Below, piece by piece: positions 1 through 7,234 of a stretch of 64,000 nucleotides of DNA (its first letter is position 1; each line of letters opens with the position of its first letter). The position numbers were made by a program, and so were the translations under genes. The DNA comes from an uncultured Prevotellaceae bacterium (lineage in GTDB: Bacteria; Bacteroidota; Bacteroidia; Bacteroidales; Bacteroidaceae). Where the stretch lies: the NCBI GenBank assembly GCA_902762325.1, contig CACWNV010000018.1, positions 1-64,000 of the forward strand. Reading direction: 5' to 3'. The notes below the pieces were generated by a model. That model ran no database searches, had not been told where the DNA came from, and saw nothing but the letters and a program-made list of their open reading frames with translations.

Positions 1-1338
1 GAAGTGAGTGCCTATCGTGACCTGAAGTATAACCGTCTGTTTACTCGTACACGTGGCTGGAATGGTGGTGACGGTGTTCTTACCGTAGGCTTGCCGAATG
101 GTGATGTGTTATGGACGTTCAACGATAGCTTTTATGGTGTTGTCAATGCGGAAGACCGTTCCCGCGGAAGTTGCAACTTCCCTCGCAATAGCTTGATGGT
201 ACAACGAGCCCATGATGGTGTTTTGGGTGAGACAGAGAAAGACTTAGTGTGGTTAGCCGATTACGTAAACTGGCGTCGCCCCGACTTTGACCGTTATTTC
301 CATGCCCGTACTCATCTGCGCCATCCGCAGGGTAACAAGTCTCTGGCAGAGATTCACGCAGGTGACATCGATGAGGACAAAGTATATTGGTCGGGCGATG
401 GTGTCGTCTGTGATGGAAAGTTGCAGATGGTGTGGATAGCCGTGGAGTCGAAGGAGTTACGCAACTTGGGCACTGCTTTGGCCACTTATTCACTTGACGG
501 CATTGTACCTACGGGGCGCTATCTCGACACCATCCCTGACTATCTGCCCAAGTCTGGCGACTACCTGCACCGTGAGAGTGTGACACACGACGTAAACCAG
601 AATGTGGTATCCTACGGCTCGACCATTTGCGACGAGGCAGATGACGGCCACCTTTATTTATATGGGGTCGATGGATTCAATGTCCTTGTGGCACGCACGA
701 CGACTAAGAGTCTCTATAGTCCTTGGCAGTACTACGTAAGGAAAGCCGATGGACAATGGGTGTGGCAGGATGAGTATCCCATGGAAGAGGATATGAAGCG
801 TTCGAATATCATGGCATCGTCTGATTACGCCTGTCATCTGCCTTGGGTGTTCCGCGATGGTGACTGGTACTACCTCACGTCACAAGCTCCCATCTTCTCT
901 ACTGAGGTCTATATCTACCGCTCGCATACGCCTTACGGTCCCTTTACCGACAAGCAACTGCTCTTCCGTCTGCCCGATCATCTCGACAAGATTGGTAATC
1001 AGAAGTATCATTGGCTCTACATGGTGAACCTCCACCCAGCCCTTTCCCGCACGGGAGAACTGGTCTTCTCAACGAATAGCGATCCTGACGACTTTTGGTG
1101 GAACTTCAACGACCCCGGAAGTGCCGACTACTACCGCCCTTATTTCTATCGTGTCTTTAACTGGAAGAAGGTTTACGACGATGTAATCGATACAAAGATA
1201 GAATCCATCCACTCTCCATCAGCCAATGTTGGGCTCGGCCTTACTGATAGCAAGACCTATTCCCTTCTTGGCATCGAGACACCCCATCCCAGTCGTGGCA
1301 TCTATATCAGGCAAGGACGTAAGGTCATGAATAAATAA
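1..1338 (+). CDS. Secreted beta-propeller-like protein, 5' end cut by window
   Basis: The reading frame is open from base 1, so the N-terminus and any signal peptide lie outside the window; the GTG at position 4 is only the first start-like codon. The visible 445 residues are rich in Trp, Tyr and Asp and carry repeated blade-like segments (WTFNDSFYG, VYWSGDG, HLPWVFRDGDWYYLTS), which resembles the five-bladed propellers of DUF5005/DUF4185 and of GH43-like proteins. I cannot identify catalytic residues. The last 20 residues (GIYIRQGRKVMNK at the end) match the final strand of a type IX secretion sorting domain, suggesting export to the cell surface, although the rest of the usual 70-residue domain is not obvious. 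Exact family is uncertain. Confidence 0.55.
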   Translation, partial: EVSAYRDLKYNRLFTRTRGWNGGDGVLTVGLPNGDVLWTFNDSFYGVVNAEDRSRGSCNFPRNSLMVQRAHDGVLGETEKDLVWLADYVNWRRPDFDRYFHARTHLRHPQGNKSLAEIHAGDIDEDKVYWSGDGVVCDGKLQMVWIAVESKELRNLGTALATYSLDGIVPTGRYLDTIPDYLPKSGDYLHRESVTHDVNQNVVSYGSTICDEADDGHLYLYGVDGFNVLVARTTTKSLYSPWQYYVRKADGQWVWQDEYPMEEDMKRSNIMASSDYACHLPWVFRDGDWYYLTSQAPIFSTEVYIYRSHTPYGPFTDKQLLFRLPDHLDKIGNQKYHWLYMVNLHPALSRTGELVFSTNSDPDDFWWNFNDPGSADYYRPYFYRVFNWKKVYDDVIDTKIESIHSPSANVGLGLTDSKTYSLLGIETPHPSRGIYIRQGRKVMNK

Positions 1339-1434
1339 AAAAGCCAGCAATAACTCATTGATTATCTATGCAAAGAACTCCCTTTTATATTAATTTCCGA
1401 GAAAAAAATACCGAAAAAAATAATCTTCGGTAAA

Positions 1435-1442
1435 ATAATTTT
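1435..1442. repeat. Target site duplication, left copy
   Basis: The 8 bases ATAATTTT directly precede the left inverted repeat of the insertion sequence and recur directly after its right end at 3361-3368. Eight-base duplications are usual for IS1595-family transposition. Confidence 0.9.
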
Positions 1443-1465
1443 GGTAACGATATACTTGTTGGCTA
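1443..1465 (+). repeat. Left terminal inverted repeat of the IS
   Basis: The 23 bases match the reverse complement of 3338-3360 with a single mismatch at position 20. The first 19 are identical. Confidence 0.93.
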
Positions 1466-1588
1466 TATCTTTAATTATTATCTTTAGAAAGTCAGTGGCG
1501 AGAGCATCGCTTGGTAAAATATTCACATACTCCACCAAGCTAAGTTGAATAAAATATATTAGAGTATGCTCTGCCACCTACTGTTGTG

Positions 1589-1699
1589 TTACACGTCTTT
1601 ATTTGATGTGTCTTTACACGTCTTTTTATGCTTATAACTGATATACATCCGTGAGCCAAATAGTATAAGAGCAGTTATGATTATTATCAGTGATTTCAT
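1589..1699 (-). CDS. 36-residue membrane peptide inside the IS
   Basis: An ATG at 1697-1699 opens a frame of 36 codons ending at TAA (1589-1591). The peptide has one hydrophobic segment (residues 4-15, LIIIITALILFG) followed by a Lys-rich tail, a layout typical of small single-pass membrane peptides. It lies 22 bp downstream of the larger passenger gene, so it would be transcribed with it. A short direct repeat of ACACGTCTTT underlies the C-terminal end. No family is recognised and it could be a chance frame. Confidence 0.35.
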   Translation of the reverse strand: MKSLIIIITALILFGSRMYISYKHKKTCKDTSNKDV

Positions 1700-1721
1700 A
1701 TCTCAATCTTCATTTACTCAA

Positions 1722-2246
1722 TTATTCATTATTAAAAGTGTTCTGAATATATTCATCAGAGTCAATTGCGTCCATTGAAATAGCATCAATTAAGCCATTT
1801 ATATTATCAGCAAATTCTGTACAAACACGAACCTTTTGATTATTGTCATTTATATTCTCTCTTACAAATTTGCCTCTGACTATTCTTTCAATCATATTGG
1901 CATTATTGTAATCATAATCATTAACTAACATTCGTGTAAGTGTTCTTCTCTTGTCAATGCCGTTTTTAATATCAAGGAATTTCAAGTTGTCAATACAAGC
2001 CTTTAACTCCGTAATCCAATGAGCAAAGTTTTCACTTTCAGGGTTGAACAATTGACACCATTTGCAAAGACACCAATTTTCCACGAGTTGAAACCGCAAT
2101 CCATCTACTCTTGCTTTGTATGCTTTCAATGGCACAGCCATTTCATTAATTATGCCTATCCTGTTCAATACATCTTCAACTGATTCGTTGATGATTTCTC
2201 TTAATCGTCTTTCTGTTATTTTATTCTTTAATGTTTTCATATTCAT
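1722..2246 (-). CDS. Uncharacterised passenger protein of the IS
   Basis: This 174-residue protein of unknown function follows the transposase on the same strand. The frame is open back to a TTG at 2276 that overlaps the transposase stop, but the ATG at 2244-2246 (MNMKTLKNK) is the more natural start. Residues near the N-terminus (RRLREIINESVEDVLNRIG) form a charged amphipathic helix of a type often seen at the start of small Bacteroidales and phage proteins. It has a CKWC pair near residue 60 but no complete zinc motif, no signal peptide and no membrane segment. Position inside both inverted repeats shows that it moves with the element. Confidence 0.6.
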   Translation of the reverse strand: MNMKTLKNKITERRLREIINESVEDVLNRIGIINEMAVPLKAYKARVDGLRFQLVENWCLCKWCQLFNPESENFAHWITELKACIDNLKFLDIKNGIDKRRTLTRMLVNDYDYNNANMIERIVRGKFVRENINDNNQKVRVCTEFADNINGLIDAISMDAIDSDEYIQNTFNNE

Positions 2247-2272
2247 AGTGACTTTATATGTAATAAATAGTG

Positions 2273-3208
2273 TCAAGCAGCCATTTCTAACATTTGAACC
2301 ATACTGTAGTTCACCACACCTATGGATGCTGTGAACATATCTCTGAAACAGTCACAACCCTTCATCTTACGACAGTTGTAACGATATACAGCTTCGTCTA
2401 CATATCTCTGTAGATACTTGCTTGTAATATAGTGATAGATACCCTCAATCATATGCTTGAGCGTACCCCAAAAGCCCTCGATGGTGTCGGTAAAGTCACC
2501 ACCCTTCACATACTCATTTCTGCCGTGATTAACGACCTTGTGAGTGTACTTGGTCTCATCAATGCCATTGTATGAATTAAGTTCGTCAGTATAGACGTTA
2601 GAACCCTCGGCAATGAACTGACCAATTAGAGGAAGCAGCGTAGCACCATCCGTCTTTTCGCACTTGACAGCAATCACCTTGCCACCACGCTGAACCATAC
2701 CAAACACAGGAGTCTTGGTCTTGGTTGAACGACCTTGTGTTCCTGGTGTACGTCTGCTTTCGTGCTTGTTCTTCTCCTTGCCACCGATGTAAGCCTCGTC
2801 ACACTCAACATCGCCCTCAAGGGCAATAGTGTCATCTTGTGCGAACAGAGTTCTAATCTTGTGCAGAATGAACCAAGCAGTCTTCTGAGTCATGTCAATG
2901 ACTCTTGCAAGCTGGTGGCTGCTGATACCCTTCTTGTGAGAAGAAATCAGATACATCGCCATAAACCACTTGCGAAGGTCAATCTTGGTGTTCTCAAATA
3001 TTGTACCAACCTTCTCGCTAAAGTTCTTGTGGCACTCTGAACAGCAGAAGCGTCCATCTGCTCTCTTGTGACAATGATGCTTACCGCAGGAAGGGCATAC
3101 GACATCATCGCCCCAACGAGACTCAACGATTGCTTGTTGGCACTTTTCCTCAGTGTTGAAGTATGTAGCCACAGAGTACAGCGAATTGAATTTACTGAAG
3201 TTAATCAT
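2273..3208 (-). CDS. IS1595-family (ISXO2-like) transposase
   Basis: The 311-residue protein has the two-part layout of IS1595 transposases. An N-terminal zinc ribbon (CPSC at residues 38-41, CC at 55-56, C59) binds DNA. It is followed by a helical linker and a DDE-type ISXO2 domain with ECDEAYIGG around D137, VYTDELNSY around D208 and DTIEGFWGTLK around E244. Length is normal for the family and there is no frameshift, so the enzyme is probably active. It catalyses cut or copy transposition between the 23-bp ends of the element. The stop codon is immediately upstream of the passenger gene, so both are likely read from one transcript starting near the right end. Confidence 0.95.
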   Translation of the reverse strand: MINFSKFNSLYSVATYFNTEEKCQQAIVESRWGDDVVCPSCGKHHCHKRADGRFCCSECHKNFSEKVGTIFENTKIDLRKWFMAMYLISSHKKGISSHQLARVIDMTQKTAWFILHKIRTLFAQDDTIALEGDVECDEAYIGGKEKNKHESRRTPGTQGRSTKTKTPVFGMVQRGGKVIAVKCEKTDGATLLPLIGQFIAEGSNVYTDELNSYNGIDETKYTHKVVNHGRNEYVKGGDFTDTIEGFWGTLKHMIEGIYHYITSKYLQRYVDEAVYRYNCRKMKGCDCFRDMFTASIGVVNYSMVQMLEMAA

Positions 3209-3337
3209 AATGTCTCTAATATATTTTATCCGTATCTTATCTATAGTGCATATATACGGAAAATATTCGAGAAAAACAAATTATTCAGCAACTTTTTTCA
3301 TTAACTGCCTCATTTTTAGCTTATTTACACACATTTG

Positions 3338-3360
3338 TAGTCAACAAGTATATCGTTACC
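3338..3360 (-). repeat. Right terminal inverted repeat of the IS
   Basis: This is the reverse-complement partner of 1443-1465, with one mismatch in 23 bases. It is directly followed by the second copy of the 8-bp target duplication. Confidence 0.93.
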
Positions 3361-3368
3361 ATAATTTT
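3361..3368. repeat. Target site duplication, right copy
   Basis: ATAATTTT, identical to 1435-1442. Confidence 0.9.
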
Positions 3369-3487
3369 TCTCCGATAATTGTTCTAATGCATTATGATTT
3401 GGTAATGAAATCTCTATCATGAAGATCATCCTCTACCTAAACGCCCATAAACGGCTGAAAAGCAAGAACTTATAAAAGAATTATTGT

Positions 3488-3564
3488 CTATTTATCCTCT
3501 ACTTATATTCTACTTATTCTCTACTTATCCTCTACAAACTATCTACCTGTTCTCTACTTATCTG
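3488..3564 (+). repeat. 11-bp tandem array, left arm (7 units)
   Basis: Seven consecutive 11-base units, each beginning CTA and mostly CTACTTATNNT, run without a break: starts at 3488, 3499, 3510, 3521, 3532, 3543 and 3554. The same unit appears in inverted orientation at 3704-3769, so the two arrays form long imperfect inverted repeats around the 22-bp array at 3573-3682. No gene lies here. Confidence 0.9.
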
Positions 3565-3572
3565 GTTGGATG

Positions 3573-3682
3573 AATCAAATCGTTTAGCATCGTTAAAGTA
3601 TAGGTTTGCGGGCTGTAAAGAGTACATTTGCGAGTTGTAAAGAGTACGTTTAGTAATCGTAAAGAGTATGTTTGCAATGGGG
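3573..3682. repeat. 22-bp array 1 (AAA-N7-TTT-N9), 5 units
   Basis: TTT triplets begin at 3583, 3605, 3627, 3649 and 3671, exactly 22 bases apart. AAA triplets begin at 3595, 3617, 3639 and 3661, each ten bases before a TTT. The seven bases between them are related in neighbouring units (GAGTACA, GAGTACG, GAGTATG) and the nine-base linkers differ. The first unit is degenerate (AAT instead of AAA). The same register is found at 28853-28919 and 57959-58080. No coding potential is evident. Confidence 0.9.
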
Positions 3683-3703
3683 AGAGAATCTATTGATATG
3701 GTG

Positions 3704-3769
3704 AAGATTGGTAGAGGATAAGTAGAATATAAGTAGAGAATAAGTAGAGTTTTTGTAGATAGAACATAA
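3704..3769 (-). repeat. 11-bp tandem array, right arm (inverted, 5-6 units)
   Basis: Units of 11 bases ending in GTAG start at 3704, 3715, 3726, 3737 and 3748, with a weaker sixth at 3759. Their reverse complements (CTACTTATCCT, CTACTTATATT, CTACTTATTCT) are units of the left arm at 3488-3564. Confidence 0.9.
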
Positions 3770-3930
3770 ACAGATAAAGCTCTTATATTCAATGGTTTAA
3801 GATAAATTCAGTAGAGGATAGACTGAAAACCATTCGAGTCACATAATTATTTTTAGTATAATTGGAGGGATTTCTGTGTCTTTGTAAGAAAAACTTATCC
3901 CGAACTGGGGTGTTTCTGCTCTTTTTTCTG

Positions 3931-3938
3931 TATATTTG
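3931..3938 (+). promoter_or_regulatory. Promoter -7 element of the cyclophilin gene
   Basis: TATATTTG matches the Bacteroidetes sigma-ABfr -7 consensus TAnnTTTG and lies 21 bases before the start codon. No clear -33 TTTG is visible. Confidence 0.65.
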
Positions 3939-3959
3939 CAACCATAATTAATAGTGTTT

Positions 3960-4694
3960 ATGAAGAAAGTAAAGATACAGACAATGTTGGGCGACATTGT
4001 TGTCCGCCTATACGACGAGACTCCCATCCATCGTGACAACTTTGTGAAGTTAGTGGAGGAGGGCTATTATGACGGAACCTTGTTCCATCGAGTGATAAAA
4101 GACTTTATGATTCAGGGCGGTGATCCTGATTCAAAAGGAGCACCTGCAGGAAAAATGCTTGGCGTTGGCGGACCTGACTACACGCTGGAGGCTGAGATAA
4201 AAGAAGGTCTGTTTCATAAGCGTGGAGCCTTGGCAGCTGCCCGACAGGGTGATGAGGTGAATCCGGAGCGCAGAAGCAGCGGTTCTCAGTTCTATATTGT
4301 CTGGGGACAAGTTTATAATGAGGGGCAGTTGCGCCAGTTCTCAAAGCAATTGAAGATGCAGCACGCACAGGCCATCTTCAATCAGCTTGCATCTGAACAT
4401 CGTGACGAGATTATGCAGATGCGACGTAACAGGGATCGTGCAGGACTACAGGAACTGCAAGACAGACTGGCTGCTGAAGCACAGAAGCAAGCTGCTGATT
4501 ATGCAGGACTGACAGAAGAGCAGCAAAAGACATACTCGACAGTTGGGGGTACACCACATCTTGATGGTCAGTACACGGTGTTCGGTGAGGTTGAGGATGG
4601 CCTTGACGTTGTAGAGATGATACAGAACACGGCAACTGGACGTGGAGACAGACCTGTTGATGACATAGAAATGAGAATCTCCATTGTTGAATGA
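3960..4694 (+). CDS. Cyclophilin-type peptidyl-prolyl cis-trans isomerase
   Basis: This 244-residue enzyme isomerises proline peptide bonds to help protein folding. The cyclophilin signature FHRVIKDFMIQGGDP starts near residue 40 and SGSQFYIVWG near residue 103, with the closing HLDGQYTVFGEV segment near 205. Between them a helical, Gln- and Arg-rich insert of about 70 residues (roughly 115-185) separates the two halves of the barrel, as in other Bacteroidetes members. The frame opens with GTG at 3954, but the ATG at 3960 (MKKVKIQ) is preferred. There is no signal peptide, so it should be cytoplasmic. The gene is followed 46 bp later by the DUF169 gene. Confidence 0.93.
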   Translation: MKKVKIQTMLGDIVVRLYDETPIHRDNFVKLVEEGYYDGTLFHRVIKDFMIQGGDPDSKGAPAGKMLGVGGPDYTLEAEIKEGLFHKRGALAAARQGDEVNPERRSSGSQFYIVWGQVYNEGQLRQFSKQLKMQHAQAIFNQLASEHRDEIMQMRRNRDRAGLQELQDRLAAEAQKQAADYAGLTEEQQKTYSTVGGTPHLDGQYTVFGEVEDGLDVVEMIQNTATGRGDRPVDDIEMRISIVE

Positions 4695-4740
4695 ATATCC
4701 GACGGAGTTACTTTAGGTGATAGAAAGACAATAACTAAAT

Positions 4741-5451
4741 ATGGACACACAGCAGTTTATACAAGATTTCAGAGAGGCATTCGGCCAGAAAGTGGATTTG
4801 CCTCTGTTGTTTGGCTATAGCGACAATCCCGTTGCAGCTACAGAAAAGATTGGCGGTTGTTTCTTCAAAGGCTTACAAGCAGCACGGGATGGCGTACCGG
4901 TAAGCCTGAATGCAGAGAACATCGGATGTGGAGGTGGAAAACTCTATACCGGGTTTGCAGATATGCCCGAGCGTGTGCCGGTATTCGTCTCTCAGAAGGA
5001 GAAATACAAGGAGACGCCCCAAATGGTGGTCGACTATATTGATGGTCTTGGAATGAAACGTACAGATAAGAAATACCTCAATTTCGTGCGGATAGACAAG
5101 GCAGAATCATTTGACGACTATGAAGGTGTCTTGTTCTATGCTACGCCGGACGTGCTGTCTGGTTTGTGCGGATGGGCGTTCTTCGACAGGAACGAGCCGG
5201 ATGCTGTCGTCGCACGATTTGGATCGGGATGCAGTACTGTCGTATCGATGACGGTTGTGGAAAACGCCCGGCAGGGTTACAGATGTTTCCTTGGTCTGTT
5301 AGACCCTTCAGTTCGGCCTTACGTCAAAGCCAACGAACTTGGATTCACCATCCCCATGAGTCGTTTTACGAAGATGATGGAAACGATGAGACAGTGTTTC
5401 CTCTTCGATTCCCATGCATGGAAAAAGATGAAGGAAAGGTTGCAGGAATAG
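4741..5451 (+). CDS. DUF169 family protein
   Basis: The 236-residue soluble protein has the features of DUF169: a Cys-containing GGCFFKGLQAARDG segment near residue 38, the NIGCGGGKLYTGF motif near residue 60 and FGSGCSTVVS near residue 162. Conserved cysteines suggest a metal or redox role, but the function of the family is not established. It has neither signal peptide nor membrane helices. It lies 46 bp after the cyclophilin gene and 91 bp before the GH43 gene on the same strand, so it may share a transcript, though no functional link is evident. Confidence 0.75.
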   Translation: MDTQQFIQDFREAFGQKVDLPLLFGYSDNPVAATEKIGGCFFKGLQAARDGVPVSLNAENIGCGGGKLYTGFADMPERVPVFVSQKEKYKETPQMVVDYIDGLGMKRTDKKYLNFVRIDKAESFDDYEGVLFYATPDVLSGLCGWAFFDRNEPDAVVARFGSGCSTVVSMTVVENARQGYRCFLGLLDPSVRPYVKANELGFTIPMSRFTKMMETMRQCFLFDSHAWKKMKERLQE

Positions 5452-5542
5452 AAGCGGATGAATCTTTTATTGACGAACAGATAATGCGGAATATAGAGGG
5501 AGTATGGTTTTGAATATCGACAGTTAAAAAGAAAAGGAGACA

Positions 5543-7147
5543 ATGAGACATTTTAAAAAACGAATATTGATTATTGTATTGCTGTTGCAGACACTTGGCG
5601 TTTGTGGGCAGGGATTCAAGAATCCCGTGCTTCCGGGCTTTCATGCCGACCCAAGTGTGTGTTGCGCTGGTGAAGACTTCTATCTTGTAAACAGCACATT
5701 CCAGTATTTCCCCGGAGTACCAGTTTTCCACAGTAAGGATTTGGTGAACTGGGAACAGGTTGGCAACTGCCTTACCAGGCCGACGCAGGTGGACTTAAAA
5801 GGCACCGATGGCAATAGCGGCATCTATGCCCCAACCATTCGCTATAACAATGGTCGTTTCTATATGGTGACGACGGTGTTTCCCTCGCGCCGTCATTTCT
5901 ATGTCTGGACCGACAATCCTACTGGTGAGTGGTCGGAACCTATCGTGATTGACTTTGCCATAGGCAGTTGTGATCCTACACTCTTCTTCGACGAGGGGAA
6001 ATGCTATTTCCTATGGAAAGAGGGTGATATCAAGATTTGTGAGATTGATGTGGAGACGGGCAAGCAGTTGGGCGAGATACATCACTTGGGGACAGGTCTT
6101 GGCGGACGATACCCCGAAGGGCCGCATATATATAAGAAAGACGGGTACTATTATCTGTTGCTTGCCGAGGGCGGAACAGAACATGGACATCATGTGAACA
6201 TCCTCCGAAGCAAGGATCTTTTCGGTCCCTACCAGCCGAACCCTGCCAACCCCATCCTTTCTCACTTCAACATGAAGATGCAGAACTGTCAGATACAGGG
6301 TCTGGGACATGCCGACCTGGTGCAGGCTCCTGATTCTTCGTGGTGGATGATTTGTCTGGGCTACCGTACCAGCGGCTATCTGCAACATGTGATGGGACGC
6401 GAGACGATGCTTGCGCCCGTAACTTGGGAAAAAGGTGGTTGGCCTGTGGTGAATGGTGATGGTACGCTGCAGACGGATATGAAATGCAAAACGCTGCCCT
6501 TAGTTCCAATGGCAAAGGACCCGGTTAGAGAAGAATTCAACTATGTGAAGCGCAATGCGCCCCAAGACAGTTATCACTCTCTGGGCTTACCCATGGGATG
6601 GATGAGCCTGTGTAATCCTGATTATACTAAATACTCGCTGACTGAGCGAAAAGGATGGCTCAGACTTTACCCCTCTACGACAGACCTCAGCGAGACGGCA
6701 TCGCCTACGTTTGTTGCACGAAGACAGACAGAACTGAACTTCTCGGCTACTGCATTGCTTGACCTTTCACATCTGACAGAAGGCATGCAGGCCGGACTTA
6801 CGGCATACGCTGCACCACTGAACCACTATGATGTGGTAGTTGAGAAAAGAAACGGGAAAGTTTTCATTAAGTCGAATGTCCGGTTAGGGCAGACCAGCCA
6901 TACTGAAAAGGAAATCGAGTTGACCGGAAACCTTGCTTATCTGCGCATCACGTCCGACAAGGTCTTTTACTATATGATGGCATCATCCGATGGAGTCAAC
7001 TTCACCCAATTAGCCAAGATGGAATACCGTTTCCTTAGCACTGAGACGATAGGCGGTTTTACGGGAGTGATGCTCGGCATCTTTGCACAATGTAAAGATG
7101 AGATAAGCGACAGCTATGTGGATGTTGATTGGTTTGAATATAAGTAG
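5543..7147 (+). CDS. GH43 glycoside hydrolase (beta-xylosidase/arabinofuranosidase type)
   Basis: This exported enzyme is predicted to remove xylose or arabinose units from plant polysaccharide fragments. A signal peptide (residues 1-23, ending VCG-Q) precedes a five-bladed GH43 propeller at about 25-310. The expected catalytic acids are visible: D36 in GFHADPS, D144 in GSCDPTLFF and E192 in YPEGPH. The remaining 200 residues match the lectin-like C-terminal domain that accompanies this type of GH43. The start is supported by an AAGGAG-like sequence 4-9 bases before the ATG. Length (534) is normal. It precedes the fructan regulator but its predicted substrate differs, so it is probably a separate unit. 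The exact subfamily is not assigned. Confidence 0.9.
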   Translation: MRHFKKRILIIVLLLQTLGVCGQGFKNPVLPGFHADPSVCCAGEDFYLVNSTFQYFPGVPVFHSKDLVNWEQVGNCLTRPTQVDLKGTDGNSGIYAPTIRYNNGRFYMVTTVFPSRRHFYVWTDNPTGEWSEPIVIDFAIGSCDPTLFFDEGKCYFLWKEGDIKICEIDVETGKQLGEIHHLGTGLGGRYPEGPHIYKKDGYYYLLLAEGGTEHGHHVNILRSKDLFGPYQPNPANPILSHFNMKMQNCQIQGLGHADLVQAPDSSWWMICLGYRTSGYLQHVMGRETMLAPVTWEKGGWPVVNGDGTLQTDMKCKTLPLVPMAKDPVREEFNYVKRNAPQDSYHSLGLPMGWMSLCNPDYTKYSLTERKGWLRLYPSTTDLSETASPTFVARRQTELNFSATALLDLSHLTEGMQAGLTAYAAPLNHYDVVVEKRNGKVFIKSNVRLGQTSHTEKEIELTGNLAYLRITSDKVFYYMMASSDGVNFTQLAKMEYRFLSTETIGGFTGVMLGIFAQCKDEISDSYVDVDWFEYK

Positions 7148-7204
7148 GACGCACAGTTAAAATAGAATTTGGGGATATCGTTTGGCACCAATCCGTTTTT
7201 TTTA

Positions 7205-7212
7205 TATTTTTG
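7205..7212 (+). promoter_or_regulatory. Promoter -7 element of the sensor/AraC regulator
   Basis: TATTTTTG fits TAnnTTTG and lies 22 bases before the ATG at 7235. This favours the internal ATG over the upstream in-frame start at 7169, which would lie before the promoter. Confidence 0.6.
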
Positions 7213-7234
7213 CAAGCAGAATAAAGAACAGAAT

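Larger units (their letters stand above)
1443..3360 (-). mobile_element. Complete IS1595-family insertion sequence with passenger genes
   Basis: The 1918-bp element is bounded by 23-bp inverted repeats starting GGTAACGATATACTTGTTG (1443-1465 and 3338-3360, one mismatch) and flanked by a perfect 8-bp direct repeat ATAATTTT. It carries an ISXO2-like transposase (2273-3208, minus), then a 174-residue passenger gene and a 36-residue ORF, all on the same strand. IS1595 elements are known for carrying passenger genes. The intact ends, matching duplication and full-length transposase suggest a recent insertion. It sits in a short AT-rich spacer downstream of the propeller gene. Confidence 0.93.

Noticed and set aside
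1362-1577. 71-residue ORF on the minus strand at the left end of the IS
   Set aside because: It starts at GTG, reads out through the inverted repeat and target duplication into flanking DNA, and has no family resemblance.
3573-3682. CRISPR array
   Set aside because: The period is 22 bases with only AAA and TTT fixed; no 25-37-base repeat with 30-40-base spacers and no cas genes are present.
3488-3769. Chromosomal replication origin
   Set aside because: Iteron-like repeats are present but no DnaA boxes, dnaA gene or Rep gene are visible nearby.
3839-4039. ORF antisense to the cyclophilin start
   Set aside because: It overlaps a clear gene and promoter on the other strand and has no recognisable protein features.
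5543-7147. Membership of the GH43 gene in the fructan PUL
   Set aside because: The predicted substrate is different and a separate promoter precedes the regulator at 7205.
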